From Natronosalvus amylolyticus (GTDB lineage Archaea > Halobacteriota > Halobacteria > Halobacteriales > Natrialbaceae): 64,000 bases of DNA. The number at the start of each line of letters is the position of its first letter. Within the stretch, counting starts at the first letter, position 1. The notes beneath the pieces were generated by a model. The model was not told where the DNA came from and did not search any database. It saw only the letters and a program-made list of their open reading frames with translations. Both the position numbers and the translations under genes were made by a program. Below, piece after piece: positions 47,185 through 57,368 of the stretch. The DNA lies in NCBI RefSeq assembly GCF_024298845.1, contig NZ_CP101156.1, forward strand, positions 2,418,001 to 2,482,000. Direction: 5' to 3'.

Positions 47185-48066
47185 ATGGGAACTGTCGGTG
47201 ACGCCGTGGAGATGGTGGACGTACGCAAGACCTACCACATCGGTGAACCGGTACACGCACTCGATGGAGTCACGCTCTCGATTCCGCGCGGTTCGTACAC
47301 CGCAATCATGGGACCGAGCGGGTCCGGGAAGTCGACGCTGATGAATCTACTTGGCTGTCTCGACACGCCAACCTCGGGCACCGTCTCCGTCGACGGACAG
47401 GAGATTTCTGCGCTATCAGATCGCGAACGAACGACGCTCCGGGGAACCACTGTCGGGTTCGTGTTCCAGACGTTCAACCTCATGCCCCGACTGAACGCCC
47501 TCGAGAACGTCGCCCTCCCACAACTATTCCGTGGCGTCAACCGCGAAGACCGTCACGACCGTGCCCGTGACTTGCTCGAGCGCGTGGGCCTCGGCGACCG
47601 AATCGACCACCAACCGAACGAACTCTCAGGTGGCCAGCGCCAGCGCGTCGCCCTGGCTCGAGCCCTGGTGAACGACCCGGCGATTATCCTGGCCGACGAA
47701 CCGACCGGGAATCTCGACAGCGAGACCGAAGCCGACGTGCTCGATCTGTTCGAGGAGTTCCACGACGCCGGCACCACCATGATCGTCGTCACCCACGAAC
47801 GACACGTGGCCGAGCGAGCCGAACGAATTATTCACTTGCTCGACGGGGAAATCGAGTGGATCGAAACACTCGATGACGACTCGGTCTCTGCTAGCGATTC
47901 TCGAGGTGAAACGGAGGGGTCTGAGACGGGTGGTGATGCGGGTGCGATCGACGGTTGTGATGCGGATGCGACCGACGGTGATGATGCGGGTTCGACCGAC
48001 GATGTTGATGCGAACAGAAACCGCGAGAACGGTGCGAACGTTACCGACGAGAACGGGGGTCGATGA
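47185..48066 (+). CDS. ABC transporter ATP-binding protein (MacB/LolD type)
   Basis: A 293-residue ATPase. The Walker A motif GPSGSGKSTLMNLLG, signature LSGGQRQRVALARAL, and Walker B IILADEPTGNLDS match MacB/LolD-type exporters. A disordered, acidic C-terminal tail of about 60 residues with repeats of Asp, Gly and Thr (near GGDAGAIDGCDADATDGDD) follows the ATPase core and is unusual for the family. Its stop overlaps the permease ATG (4 bases), so the two are coupled. Confidence 0.93.
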   Translation: MGTVGDAVEMVDVRKTYHIGEPVHALDGVTLSIPRGSYTAIMGPSGSGKSTLMNLLGCLDTPTSGTVSVDGQEISALSDRERTTLRGTTVGFVFQTFNLMPRLNALENVALPQLFRGVNREDRHDRARDLLERVGLGDRIDHQPNELSGGQRQRVALARALVNDPAIILADEPTGNLDSETEADVLDLFEEFHDAGTTMIVVTHERHVAERAERIIHLLDGEIEWIETLDDDSVSASDSRGETEGSETGGDAGAIDGCDADATDGDDAGSTDDVDANRNRENGANVTDENGGR

Positions 48067-49346
48067 TGCGGCCACTCGAGTCTCTGCGACTGTCCTGGCG
48101 GTCGATCCGCGGGCACCGCCTCCGGTCGGCACTGACGACCCTCGGCGTGATCATCGGTATCGCTGCCGTCATCGCCTTCGTCAGTCTCGGCGCGAGTCTT
48201 CAGGCAGGAATCATCGGCGATATCAGCCCCGACGATCAACGAAACCTCTACGGCTGGGCGGCCGACCCCGAGACAGAAGGTGGACCACTGGCAGGTGCCC
48301 AGTTCATCTTCAGTCAGAACGACCTAGATAGCGTCAGCGAACTCGAGGAAGTTGACGCCGCCTACGGCTATGCGACCATCGACGCCCAGTCGATAACGTA
48401 CGGTGGTGAGACACGGTTACAGGGTGATGGACTGATAGCCGCCGGGCCCTCGTATATCCGCGATGACTCACTCGATGAGGGTCGCCAGTTCGAGATGGGT
48501 GAACGCGAAGCCGTCATCAATCCCGCTGCTGCAGGCCAGTTCGAGGAGAACGTGAGCGTCGGCGACGAACTCGAGGTAACGATCATCACTGGTGGAACGG
48601 AAACGATCACCGTCGTCGGGATCACCGATTCTTCCGAAGGACAGAGCCCGTTCGAAGGGTTCGAAGCCGCCCCACGGATCTACGTCCCGACCGACCCGTT
48701 CTACGTCGAACAGGCCGTTGGGCCCGCAGCAGGGAACGGCAATGCGGGCGAAGATAACGGTGGCAGTGGCGTCAGATTCCTTGCCATCGTCGTCGAAGCA
48801 CGCAGTGCCGACCAGGACGACGTCGACCGCACTCGAGACGCAGCTATCACGTACTTCGAGAGCGACGAATCAGACGCCAGCGAGTTCCTCGGGGACGATC
48901 TCGCCGTCATCTTACAGACGAGCACCGAACTCCTCCAGCAACTCGAGGACATCCTCGGCTTGCTCCAGAACTTTATCGTCGGCATCGCCGCGATTTCGCT
49001 CGTCGTTGGCTCGATCGGTATCGCCAACATCATGCTCGTCTCCGTAACCGAACGAACCCGCGAGATCGGGATCATGAAAGCTGTCGGTGCACAGAACCGA
49101 GATATTCTCACGCTCTTTTTGAGCGAAGCCGTCATCCTGGGCGTGATCGGCGCGGTACTCGGCACCGCGCTCGGATTAGCCGTCGGCTATCTCGGTGCAT
49201 GGTACATCGACCTGCCGCTGATCTACCCCTACGAGTACGTCGTCCTGGCGATCGGTGCTGGCATCGGTGTCGGCGTCGTATCCGGCCTGTACCCCGCCTG
49301 GCGGGCGGCCCGGACCGACCCGATCGACGCGCTCCGATATGAGTGA
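48063..49346 (+). CDS. ABC transporter permease (MacB/FtsX type)
   Basis: A 427-residue permease with an N-terminal membrane helix (ALTTLGVIIGIAAVIAFVSL), an extracytoplasmic MacB periplasmic-core domain (about 45-280), and three further helices near the C-terminus in the FtsX arrangement (LVVGSIGIANIMLVSVTERTREIGIMKAVGA). It forms a transporter with the coupled ATPase. Substrates of this class include lipoproteins, peptides and antibiotics; specificity is not visible. Confidence 0.92.
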   Translation: MMRPLESLRLSWRSIRGHRLRSALTTLGVIIGIAAVIAFVSLGASLQAGIIGDISPDDQRNLYGWAADPETEGGPLAGAQFIFSQNDLDSVSELEEVDAAYGYATIDAQSITYGGETRLQGDGLIAAGPSYIRDDSLDEGRQFEMGEREAVINPAAAGQFEENVSVGDELEVTIITGGTETITVVGITDSSEGQSPFEGFEAAPRIYVPTDPFYVEQAVGPAAGNGNAGEDNGGSGVRFLAIVVEARSADQDDVDRTRDAAITYFESDESDASEFLGDDLAVILQTSTELLQQLEDILGLLQNFIVGIAAISLVVGSIGIANIMLVSVTERTREIGIMKAVGAQNRDILTLFLSEAVILGVIGAVLGTALGLAVGYLGAWYIDLPLIYPYEYVVLAIGAGIGVGVVSGLYPAWRAARTDPIDALRYE

Positions 49347-49413
49347 CCGAGTTGATCACCCGATGACGGCCGAGAACCCGATGACGGTCGAGAGATGTTT
49401 CCACTCGAGGCCG

Positions 49414-49968
49414 TCAGCGCTCGTCGGGTGAATCGGACGTTTCGGTTTCCGAACGCGGAGTCTCAGTTCGAACGTCCCCCGCCTTCCTCGAGTCAATTGG
49501 ATCGACTGCAGGATCTGCGTCCACGGGCGCGCTGGTGACAGTCGAGTCGGTCGAAATCGAGTCGGTCGAAAAACCAAGCGTATCCCTGAGTCGATAGCGC
49601 TGTTCTGGATACTCTCGAGCGGCCCACGCACCCATAAATCCGCCGACTGCGGCGGCCCCGATCGTATAGAGGGCGACGACGAACCCGATGAAGCTGAGGA
49701 TGACGAAAGACAGCGCCAGACCTTCGAAGGGGAGGCCACCCAGTCCGAAGCCGAATCCAAGGAATCCGAAAACGAACAGCAACGACCCGAGCCCTGGTAT
49801 AAACAGGAAGATTCCGGCGAGCAGCCCAGCTAAAAAGCCTTCTGTGTTATCCGGTCCCTCGAGGAAGCCAGCAAGTGCACCGCCTATCACGGTCGAAAAC
49901 GGGATAAACGAGATGATCGCTCCAACCAGTGCACCGATGAGCGCGTGTATTGCTGTCGACTTGTTCAT
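49414..49968 (-). CDS. DUF5518 family membrane protein
   Basis: A 184-residue protein with four predicted membrane helices in a glycine-rich pattern (IHALIGALVGAIISFIPFSTVIGGALAGFLEG) typical of DUF5518, then a disordered acidic tail of about 55 residues. The Pro-Phe-Ser in the first helix is conserved in the family as I know it. Function is unknown. It is convergent with the MacB-type permease gene. Confidence 0.8.
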   Translation of the reverse strand: MNKSTAIHALIGALVGAIISFIPFSTVIGGALAGFLEGPDNTEGFLAGLLAGIFLFIPGLGSLLFVFGFLGFGFGLGGLPFEGLALSFVILSFIGFVVALYTIGAAAVGGFMGAWAAREYPEQRYRLRDTLGFSTDSISTDSTVTSAPVDADPAVDPIDSRKAGDVRTETPRSETETSDSPDER

Positions 49969-50139
49969 ATCGGCACTACGATAGCAAACGGAAAAAGTCA
50001 GTGGGTTAGCAAAACTGCGACGCCCGAAGCTTCATTTACAGTTCAATACGAAGGAGTAGCGACGCGTTTGGACAGACCAGGCTTCCGGTGACTCTCGAGT
50101 CGTTGTCTGCAATACCGACAACGGTTGACCACCCAGACA

Positions 50140-50214
50140 CTCGAGTCCTATCCTCACATGACTGTTCAGTCGCTCGAGTCCTATCCTCTCATGACCGTTC
50201 AGTCGCTCGAGTCG
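50140..50214. repeat. 33-bp direct repeat, two copies plus a partial third
   Basis: Copies start at 50140 and 50173 and differ at two bases; the third stops after about 9 matching bases at 50206. The unit begins CTCGAGTCCTATCCTC. It lies just beyond the 3' end of the AI-2E transporter gene. No coding role is evident. Confidence 0.75.
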
Positions 50215-50228
50215 AAGGCAGACCTCCC

Positions 50229-51440
50229 TCAGCGGTCGCTGTCGGTTGATGGCGTGCCTGTACGGTTCTCGTCGGAATAACCGTCTGCTCGTTCGCTTTC
50301 GGTCACGCTGGCCGAGAGGCCGTCGCTTCCACTCGAGGGCGAATCCACGCCTCTGGAGTCGTCGTCTTCGTAGGCCAGTGTGTCGTCTCCTCGTTCGGTC
50401 AGTGTATCCGGTCCCTCGTCGTCAACAGCGTGGAAATCGCTGAGAGTGACATCGGCGTTGACCTCTTCAGAAAGGAGATTGACCGACTCGACGAAAACCG
50501 CTACGATCAGCGGCCCGACGACGATGCCAATTGCACCGAGCGTAAACAGGCCGCCCGTAAATCCGACGAAATAGAGGCTCCCTGGAAGGCCAACCGAACG
50601 ACGCGCGAGGCGTGGACGGACGGCTACGTCCGGGAACCAGGCGACTAACCCGATACCGAGCACTGTCAGAAGGATAGCCGCACCGATTTCACCCATCGTC
50701 ACGTGAAACGCCGCCAGCGGAACGATCAACAAACTCGGACCGATAATCGGGACGAACTGCAAGAGTGCTGCTATAAACGCCATAGTAAAAGCCGACTCGT
50801 AACCGAGCAACAAAAAGAGCGGATAGCCGATGAGCAACGTCGCCACCGACGTCCCGGCCTGGAGGACGTAAATTGCGTACAGCGTTTCGCGTGCCCGTTT
50901 GTCGAGCGCGCCGACGATGTCTCGATACTCGTGTGGAACCGGAGCGATAGCCGCCTGCCCGGCGGCATCACCTTTGAGCAACAGGCCGAACAACAACAAG
51001 ACGAACAGTGCTAATTTAATCGCGAGTTCCGGCGCTGCTGCGCCCATACTCAGTGCGATATCCTGTACCTGTGCGGTGATCAGTCGCTGTACCTCCGCCG
51101 ACTCGAGCGTTATCGTCGAATCGAGGAGGGGGACGGCGATCAGAATTTCATCCGGAATCGTTTGAATAAACGCCAGCAACTCGCCTCGTCGCAGATACAA
51201 GGTCACAAAGATTGGTGCAAAAACAGCAAAAGCACCGAGAAACCCAACGATAGTCGCCCCAACAGCCGCAAACCACGGCGTCAATCCTCGGCGCTCGAGC
51301 CAGTTGCTCACCGGTACCAGGACGTACGCCACAGTCAAGGCGAACAGGATTGTTCCGAGCACCTCGAGTAAAATCGCACCCGTAACGAACCCGAGTAAGA
51401 CGACGATCCCCCCGAGCACGTAGCGACGATCCGGTGACAC
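50229..51440 (-). CDS. AI-2E family transporter (UPF0118)
   Basis: A 403-residue membrane protein with eight predicted helices. LFALTVAYVLVPVSNWLERRG and the ending LGAIGIVVGPLIVAVFVESV are characteristic of the AI-2E/YdiK/TqsA family, some of whose members act as Na+/H+ antiporters or export autoinducer-2. The cytoplasmic C-terminus is acidic and of low complexity. No binding-protein or luxS-like partner is nearby. Confidence 0.88.
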   Translation of the reverse strand: MSPDRRYVLGGIVVLLGFVTGAILLEVLGTILFALTVAYVLVPVSNWLERRGLTPWFAAVGATIVGFLGAFAVFAPIFVTLYLRRGELLAFIQTIPDEILIAVPLLDSTITLESAEVQRLITAQVQDIALSMGAAAPELAIKLALFVLLLFGLLLKGDAAGQAAIAPVPHEYRDIVGALDKRARETLYAIYVLQAGTSVATLLIGYPLFLLLGYESAFTMAFIAALLQFVPIIGPSLLIVPLAAFHVTMGEIGAAILLTVLGIGLVAWFPDVAVRPRLARRSVGLPGSLYFVGFTGGLFTLGAIGIVVGPLIVAVFVESVNLLSEEVNADVTLSDFHAVDDEGPDTLTERGDDTLAYEDDDSRGVDSPSSGSDGLSASVTESERADGYSDENRTGTPSTDSDR

Positions 51441-51610
51441 ACGGGATGGTAGTTCCCGACCAGCAAAACTGTTCGCCTGTCTGGCCGTTCCTCGAGTCTG
51501 ATACGTACTAGTTCTGTGACATCCTTAGCGAGTTGGAAATACGACTGGCCGAGGAGTTCTCGTTGCGAATCGACGTGGCCCTTAAGCCGCCTCGCCCCGA
51601 TATCGAGACG

Positions 51611-53017
51611 ATGGACCGGCGAACGTTCGTCCACGCACTGGCGGGTTCGACAGCCCTAGCGCTCCCTGCACTGAGCGGCTGTGCGAGGCGAGAAGACGAT
51701 CCAGAACCCGAGCCACCTGCAGCGGACGGAGACGCCGAACCGGACGAACCGGTCGAAGAGGGGACGCTACGCATCGCAACGACGAAACCGTTCGTCGAGG
51801 GCGAAGCGTCAGCAGCGATCTGGCTCAAAAAGACCTTTGAAGAACGCTTCGAGGACGCAGAAATCGACTGGGTTCTCCCCGAAGCAGGCATGGCACACTA
51901 CGTCGAACGTGACCGTCGAGATTTCCTCCCCGATGTCGACGTCTATCTCGGATTCACGGCATCCGATCTCGCCCTGGCCGACATCGAACTCGAGAACAGA
52001 CCCCTGTTTCGGTCACTCAACCGCGACCGGATCGACACCATCGATGAGATTCGGGACGGCCTCGACCTCCAAGATCCGACCGACCGAATCCTCCCAGTCA
52101 GTACCCAGTACGTGTCCTTACTGGTCGACGAAACCGCTGTTTCCCCACCCACATCCATCGAAGCACTCACCGAGCCGGACTACGAATCCGCGGTCGTCAC
52201 GACCTCACCGCGGTACAACCCCCGCGGCCGTGGCTTCCTGAGCTGGCTCATCGACGACGTCGGGCCAGATCGATATCTCGAGCAATGGCAAGCCCTCAGA
52301 GAAAACGATCTCGCAGTCGAACAAACCTGGGCCGATGCACTCGCCAGCTACGACGACGGACGAGCGATACTACCGGCGTTCGCCACCGATGCACTCGACA
52401 GAATCCTCGAGGGGAATGCGCCCGAGCGCAATCGCATTTCCTACCCGGGCAACGTCGGGTACGCCGAACCGCGGCTGGTCGGAATCTTCGAAGGGGCGAT
52501 CCAGGTCGACCTGGCCTACGAATTTGTCTCGTTCGTTCTCGAACCCGACGTTCAGGCCGCTATCGCACCCCGAATCGGACAGTACCCCGCACTGCCACTC
52601 GAGGGCCTCGACGTCGCTCCAGACGATGATGAGGATACCGACGGTGACGACAGTACAGGGTCCGACGACGAGACGGAACCGACCGGCGACGACACCGATG
52701 ACGGTAGCCAAACGGACGACACGAGTGGCGACCAAACCGGGGACGACAGTTCAGACACTGACAACGATACCGATGAGACGGACGACGGTGCTTCGGACGA
52801 CACGCAGGACACTGATGATGATACCGTAGATGTCGACGATGATGCTGAAGACACTGACGAAACGGAGGAAACCGACCTCGAACGGCGACAACGGGTGTTT
52901 GCCGAACACGCGATTGAACCCGCAGACATCGTGACGCTCTCCTACGAAACCCGACGAGACGACCTCCCCGAGTTGATCGAAGACTGGGCGCTCGAGTTCG
53001 ACCCGGGAAGCCTCTGA
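51611..53017 (+). CDS. Thiamine-type ABC transporter substrate-binding lipoprotein with acidic insertion
   Basis: A 468-residue solute-binding lipoprotein. DRRTFVHALAG is the Tat motif and the lipobox LSGC anchors at C24. The mature fold, LRIATTKPFVEGEASAAIWLKKTFEERF to FEGAIQVDLAYEFVSFVL, resembles the TbpA/ThiB thiamine family. An acidic Asp/Thr/Ser insertion of about 85 residues (about 338-422) splits the last part of the fold; the sequence after it (RVFAEHAIEPADIVTLSYETR) is again normal. No permease or ATPase lies nearby, so it must use partners elsewhere or act alone. Confidence 0.8.
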   Translation: MDRRTFVHALAGSTALALPALSGCARREDDPEPEPPAADGDAEPDEPVEEGTLRIATTKPFVEGEASAAIWLKKTFEERFEDAEIDWVLPEAGMAHYVERDRRDFLPDVDVYLGFTASDLALADIELENRPLFRSLNRDRIDTIDEIRDGLDLQDPTDRILPVSTQYVSLLVDETAVSPPTSIEALTEPDYESAVVTTSPRYNPRGRGFLSWLIDDVGPDRYLEQWQALRENDLAVEQTWADALASYDDGRAILPAFATDALDRILEGNAPERNRISYPGNVGYAEPRLVGIFEGAIQVDLAYEFVSFVLEPDVQAAIAPRIGQYPALPLEGLDVAPDDDEDTDGDDSTGSDDETEPTGDDTDDGSQTDDTSGDQTGDDSSDTDNDTDETDDGASDDTQDTDDDTVDVDDDAEDTDETEETDLERRQRVFAEHAIEPADIVTLSYETRRDDLPELIEDWALEFDPGSL

Positions 53018-53116
53018 GTAAAACGATTTGCTTCGAAAGCCTATGACATCCCCCTCGCGGTGAACGGCGGGACTCTCTCCTTGAGTCAGGTAGCACCACT
53101 ACCGTCCCTTCTCTTC

Positions 53117-55543
53117 TCAGCTATCTTCCTCGAGCCGTTTCCGAAACCGCTCGAGGCCGAACTCGAGCATATCGGGGCTGACCGGTTGAAACGCTGAATT
53201 ATCGGGGAAAAACGAGCGTACCGAATCCCAGCTATCGCGAGCGTACCGTTCGTCCAGGAGGATACGGACGCCCACGTCATCGGGACTGCGGATAACTCGC
53301 CCGATGGCCTGTCTGGCCTTTCGAACCGCCGGGACAGTGAGCGCGTAGGTAAAACCGTCACCGAACGTCTCGTCGTACGCTCGACGAACGGCTTTCGTGC
53401 GCGGACTCGAGGTGTTGACGATCGGGACGCCACAGACGGCGGCCGCACTCAACCGGTCACCGTGATAATCGACACCCTCAGTGAGCGTCCCCCGTAGACT
53501 CGTCACGAGAATCTTCCCGTCGCCGGCGAAGAACTCGTCTTTGAGCGATTGGGTCGCGTCGTCGCTGCTCGAGGAATCGAGCAAAACTGGCTTCTCAGTG
53601 AGTCGTGCCTCGAGCGTGCTGGCAGCCCATTCGGCCTCGCCGTAACTCGGCATCCCGACCAGGACGTTTCCCGGAAGCCGTGCAATCTGGGCGAGCGCCT
53701 CCGCGTAGGCAGTTCGCGTCGGCGACTCCTCGGCCGGACTGCCACGGTTTTGATACGTGAATTTCGGCAGCGAGACCGCGAAGCTCTCTCGGTTTCGTTC
53801 TGGAAAGTGCAGCCCGTACTGTCGTTCGACTACCGGTCGGTTTTCTTCCCGCTCGAGATATTCGAGCCCCGTCACTTCGGTAAACGCGTCCATGGGTTCG
53901 AGAGTCGCACTCATCAAAATCCCCCCACCGAACGCCGACAGCCTGGACCCAATGGCATCGCTCGGCACGCAGTTGTGTACGGCGAGTCGAGCCGTGTAGG
54001 CCCGACGCCAGGAATCGGCCGGCTCCATCTCGTCCCAGGTTCGCTCGAGTTCGATCTCCCGAAAGTTGGTCGTGTGGTCCCGACGGTACCACTCACCCAG
54101 CAACCGGCCGACAGCGGGCATAGCCCGGGATTTCTCCTCGTCTTCGGCCTCGTTCAGGATCCGCTCGACGATAGCGCCAACCGACTCGGCACGCACCCAG
54201 ACAGCATCGGTGTAGCCTGCTTCGCTGGCCCACACTGACAGCTCGTCTTCAGCCGGTTCGGTCGGCTCTCTCAACGGGATTTCGTCGTCCGTCAAGTCAG
54301 TCAGATCCGACTGCCACCCACGGTGGGTTCGCTCCAGATGCGCCCGAATCCGTCTATCGAGTTCACCACGAAGATCCTGTACGAACTCGAGTGTTCGCTC
54401 GAGTTCCTCGATAGAAACGTCGGTGTCGTTCAGTTCGGCCCGAACGAGGTCGGCATCAGCAGTTTTGGACCCACCCTGCGTCGACCGACCCTCCTGTTCG
54501 AATCGAACCGGCTGGAGGACCCGCGACAGTTCGGTTTCCGCGTCACGGAGGGTCGAATCGGCGACCCCATCGCTTACGAGGTCGCGAACGCGGGGCTCTA
54601 GCATGTGTGCTTCATCACAGACCACGAAGGTCGACGAGTCGAGCAGTGCGCCGGTGAATGCGGCCGTCGTCGTCGGATCGAACGCGTGGTAGTAGTTGCC
54701 GATCACCACCTCGACATCTCCCAGGACAGCCCCCATCACCGAGTGCGGGCAGGTCCCGTGTCGAACCGACTGTGCAACCAGGTCCTCTGGCGTGAGTAAG
54801 CCGGTTTCAGTGACGTCGAACGGGACTGCTTCGAGTGGACTCGCGTCGCTCGCTTCCTCCGGGAGGTCCTCGAGATACTGCGCATAGAACGGACAGTACT
54901 CGACCTCGCTGCCGGCCGGTCCACCCGTATTGTACTCGGGCATGTCGGGTGGATACGGTGTCGGTTCGTCAGCCGTCTCGAGATAGCTGGCACCCCGTGC
55001 ATTTCCAGTGGAACCAGCGGGAGATGAGGCGTTGGCGCTATCGGCCAGTCCGATCTGTTGACTTTTCGCGTTGGCAACGAGAGCGCCAGCGGTCGTCGAC
55101 CCACTCTCTCCGGTCAGGTCTCGCGTGCGCTCGCGCAGGGTTTCACACCGGTCGTAGACGTTGTCGTCGGTGACACCGCCGCGGTTTTCCCGGTTGTACG
55201 GACAGACGTCAGCTTTTCCGACGAGAGTGAGTCCAGATACCGGATTCCATTCGTCAGCGAGGTTCGCGTTGATCGTCTCGAGATCGGTTTCGAACTGACG
55301 CAGTTGCTGTTTCACGCTCGTCAGGACGAACACCCGGTCGTAGTCGGTGTCAGGATTCCGCACGAGGTCGATACCTGCGGTCAGCGCGATCATCGTCTTG
55401 CCAGTCCCGCAGGCTCCTTCGATAACCGTGTAGCCACCCTCTTTGGCAGTCTCAATCGCGGTTTCGATCCCGTCGACTTGCTCGTCGTAGGGTTCGTCGT
55501 GACCGAACACCGCACGCCAGTCCGTCATCGTGCCCGTACTCAT
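53117..55543 (-). CDS. XPD/Rad3-like superfamily 2 DNA helicase with Fe-S cluster
   Basis: An 808-residue 5'-3' helicase. Walker A GACGTGKT (43-50), DEAH box VVCDEAHML, and motif VI QAIGRVIRSPDD identify the XPD/DinG/Rad3 group. Four cysteines (in ADVCPY, DRCETL, VEYCPFY and HGTCPHS) are well placed for the 4Fe-4S domain. A low-complexity Ser/Gly/Ala stretch separates the second and third. It functions in nucleotide-excision repair or recombination. ATG 55543 gives MSTGTMTDW, directly before the Q-motif region. Confidence 0.93.
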   Translation of the reverse strand: MSTGTMTDWRAVFGHDEPYDEQVDGIETAIETAKEGGYTVIEGACGTGKTMIALTAGIDLVRNPDTDYDRVFVLTSVKQQLRQFETDLETINANLADEWNPVSGLTLVGKADVCPYNRENRGGVTDDNVYDRCETLRERTRDLTGESGSTTAGALVANAKSQQIGLADSANASSPAGSTGNARGASYLETADEPTPYPPDMPEYNTGGPAGSEVEYCPFYAQYLEDLPEEASDASPLEAVPFDVTETGLLTPEDLVAQSVRHGTCPHSVMGAVLGDVEVVIGNYYHAFDPTTTAAFTGALLDSSTFVVCDEAHMLEPRVRDLVSDGVADSTLRDAETELSRVLQPVRFEQEGRSTQGGSKTADADLVRAELNDTDVSIEELERTLEFVQDLRGELDRRIRAHLERTHRGWQSDLTDLTDDEIPLREPTEPAEDELSVWASEAGYTDAVWVRAESVGAIVERILNEAEDEEKSRAMPAVGRLLGEWYRRDHTTNFREIELERTWDEMEPADSWRRAYTARLAVHNCVPSDAIGSRLSAFGGGILMSATLEPMDAFTEVTGLEYLEREENRPVVERQYGLHFPERNRESFAVSLPKFTYQNRGSPAEESPTRTAYAEALAQIARLPGNVLVGMPSYGEAEWAASTLEARLTEKPVLLDSSSSDDATQSLKDEFFAGDGKILVTSLRGTLTEGVDYHGDRLSAAAVCGVPIVNTSSPRTKAVRRAYDETFGDGFTYALTVPAVRKARQAIGRVIRSPDDVGVRILLDERYARDSWDSVRSFFPDNSAFQPVSPDMLEFGLERFRKRLEEDS

Positions 55544-55918
55544 TGTCGGTCCTCCATAGCGTTGACGGACCGATCTTGTCGCGCTTTCATTCGTAAAGTA
55601 CTGGGTGGGATGGCACTCGAGAAGTGAACCGACAACAGACTGCCACGGTACATCCAGAACCCACGAACTTCGAGGACTGTTCGAAGCGGTCACGAACTGA
55701 CCGCACTGGTCAGCCGTGTCCCTGTATTCCCTTGTGGCCACCCCAGTGGCCATGTACTATCGTTGTGTCTCGAGATATGAATGTATGGGTAAATTGCACG
55801 TTCTGAGATGACAGCGTCAATAACTCCGACCGCAAGGGTCGGGGTATCCGCCTCGGCCGCCGATGAAACGGGAGAAGAAAACCGAACCGATTTCGCTTAA
55901 AAGTGGTGTGAGTGACCG
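55544..55918. other. Gene-free interval between XPD helicase and hemL
   Basis: About 375 bases. The left half is the helicase promoter and leader. The right part holds a solo IS-end-like hairpin (55824-55870) followed by an A-rich stretch. I see no gene. Confidence 0.5.
55824..55870. repeat. Solo IS1341-type element end
   Basis: A hairpin with CCGACC and GGTCGG arms around GCAAG is followed by TATCCGCCTCGGCCGCCGATG. The same hairpin-plus-tail arrangement with near-identical tail occurs at 19569-19610 beside tnpB. No tnpB remains here, so it is a relic or a non-autonomous element end. Confidence 0.65.
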
Positions 55919-57265
55919 TTAGAGGGCATGTTTATACGCCTCGAGCGTCCGCTCGACGTCTTCGGTCGTGTGTCCGTAGCTGATGAACTGGCTCTCGAAC
56001 TGATTCTGTGAGAGGAACACGCCCTGTTCTCGCATCTCGCCCCAGAAGATCCGTCGCCAGCGCTCGGTTTCGGCCCGTTTGACGTCCCCCGCGTTTTTCG
56101 GACAGGTATCGAATCGAGGACACTCCGGGTTCTGTGTACAGCCAGCCTCACACTGGCCCTCGAGGCCCTCTCGAGAGGGACCATCGCGCGTGAAGACCAC
56201 TTTGAACATGCTGTCGGTCCCGACCACGGTGTAGTTCGGTGCCTGGTCGGCGAGAATATCCGTCAGTCCGCCACGGAGCTGTTCCCCGAGGCCGTTAACG
56301 TGATCGTAGACATCGTTTTCGGCCGCGAACGTGAGCGTCTCCAGACCCGCAGCCATTGTCACGGGATGTCCGGAGAAGGTTCCCGCCTGGAAGACATCTC
56401 CAGTTGGGGCGAAGTGTTCGATCAGGTCGGCACGGCCGCCGATTGCTCCCACCGGAAACCCACCGCCGATGATCTTTCCGAAGGTGGTGAGATCCGGCGT
56501 GATGCCGAACCGACTCTGGGCACAGCCTAATCCACCCACACGGAAGCCAGTGATGACTTCGTCGAAGATCAGCAGTGAGCCGTGTGCGTCGGTGAGTTCG
56601 CGAAGCGTCTCGAGGTAGCCGTCGACAGGGTGAACGATGCCGTAATTCGCGAGGATAGGTTCGACGAGGACGCCAGCGATATCGTCGCCATGTTCGTCGA
56701 ACACGGACTGGACGGCCGCCTCGTCATTGAACGGGACTGGCAGGGTATGTTTAGCGAAATCGGTCGGAATCCCGGCAGAAGACGGAGCAGGAGTATCGGC
56801 GTCGCCTTCGACCAGCGTCGACTCCTGAGCCCCGTGATATCCACCCTGCATGATGACGATTTTGTTCCGTCCGGTGGCGCCTCGAGCGAGGCGGACGGCG
56901 GAGACCGTGGCTTCGGTTCCCGAGTTGACGAATCGAATCTTCTCGACGCTGGGGACGTGGCGGGCGACGAACTCAGCGAGGTCGACTTCGACTTCCGTTG
57001 GGGTGCCGTACATTGGTCCCTCACTGGCAGTCCGCTGGATGGCTGCCTGGACGGTGTCTGGGAGGTCGTGACCGAGAAGGAGCGGTCCGAGGCCCATCAC
57101 CCAGTCGATGAGTCGGTTCCCGTCCGCATCGATGACATGACCACCATCACCCTTCTGGACGAAAAACGGATACGGCTCGATAGCGGCGCGAACGGCAGAG
57201 TTGACGCCGCCGGGCATCACGGAAAGTGCCCGGTCGTACAGCGCACGTGAGCGTTCGTCGTTCAT
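55919..57265 (-). CDS. hemL: Glutamate-1-semialdehyde 2,1-aminomutase
   Basis: A 448-residue PLP enzyme that makes 5-aminolevulinate in heme and cobalamin synthesis. [13 protein letters not shown] holds the PLP-binding Asp and K264 (TFGKIIGGG) is the Schiff-base lysine. An insertion in the small domain carries four cysteines, C372, C376, C382 and C388 ([17 protein letters not shown]), spaced like a metal-binding knuckle. No heme-pathway neighbour is in the window. ATG 57265 gives the normal length. Confidence 0.93.
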   Translation of the reverse strand: MNDERSRALYDRALSVMPGGVNSAVRAAIEPYPFFVQKGDGGHVIDADGNRLIDWVMGLGPLLLGHDLPDTVQAAIQRTASEGPMYGTPTEVEVDLAEFVARHVPSVEKIRFVNSGTEATVSAVRLARGATGRNKIVIMQGGYHGAQESTLVEGDADTPAPSSAGIPTDFAKHTLPVPFNDEAAVQSVFDEHGDDIAGVLVEPILANYGIVHPVDGYLETLRELTDAHGSLLIFDEVITGFRVGGLGCAQSRFGITPDLTTFGKIIGGGFPVGAIGGRADLIEHFAPTGDVFQAGTFSGHPVTMAAGLETLTFAAENDVYDHVNGLGEQLRGGLTDILADQAPNYTVVGTDSMFKVVFTRDGPSREGLEGQCEAGCTQNPECPRFDTCPKNAGDVKRAETERWRRIFWGEMREQGVFLSQNQFESQFISYGHTTEDVERTLEAYKHAL

Positions 57266-57352
57266 GGTATAGTCGGCGCTTTGCGGGCCGACGGCAAAGA
57301 TGTACCGTCCGAGAGTCGGACGCCCGACCCCAGAGAGATGATGTCATCGACT

Positions 57353-57368
57353 CACGACTAAAGTCGTG
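57353..57368. repeat. IS200/IS605-like solo end hairpin
   Basis: CACGACT/AGTCGTG arms with an AA loop are followed by GGGCTTCCTCC. On the minus strand this reads GCCCACGACTTTAGTCGTG, matching the right-end hairpin style of haloarchaeal IS1341-type elements. No transposase is adjacent. Confidence 0.5.

Noticed and set aside
55824-57368. A composite transposon carrying hemL between two IS ends
   Set aside because: The two ends differ in hairpin sequence and flank, so they do not form a matched pair; independent solo ends are more likely.
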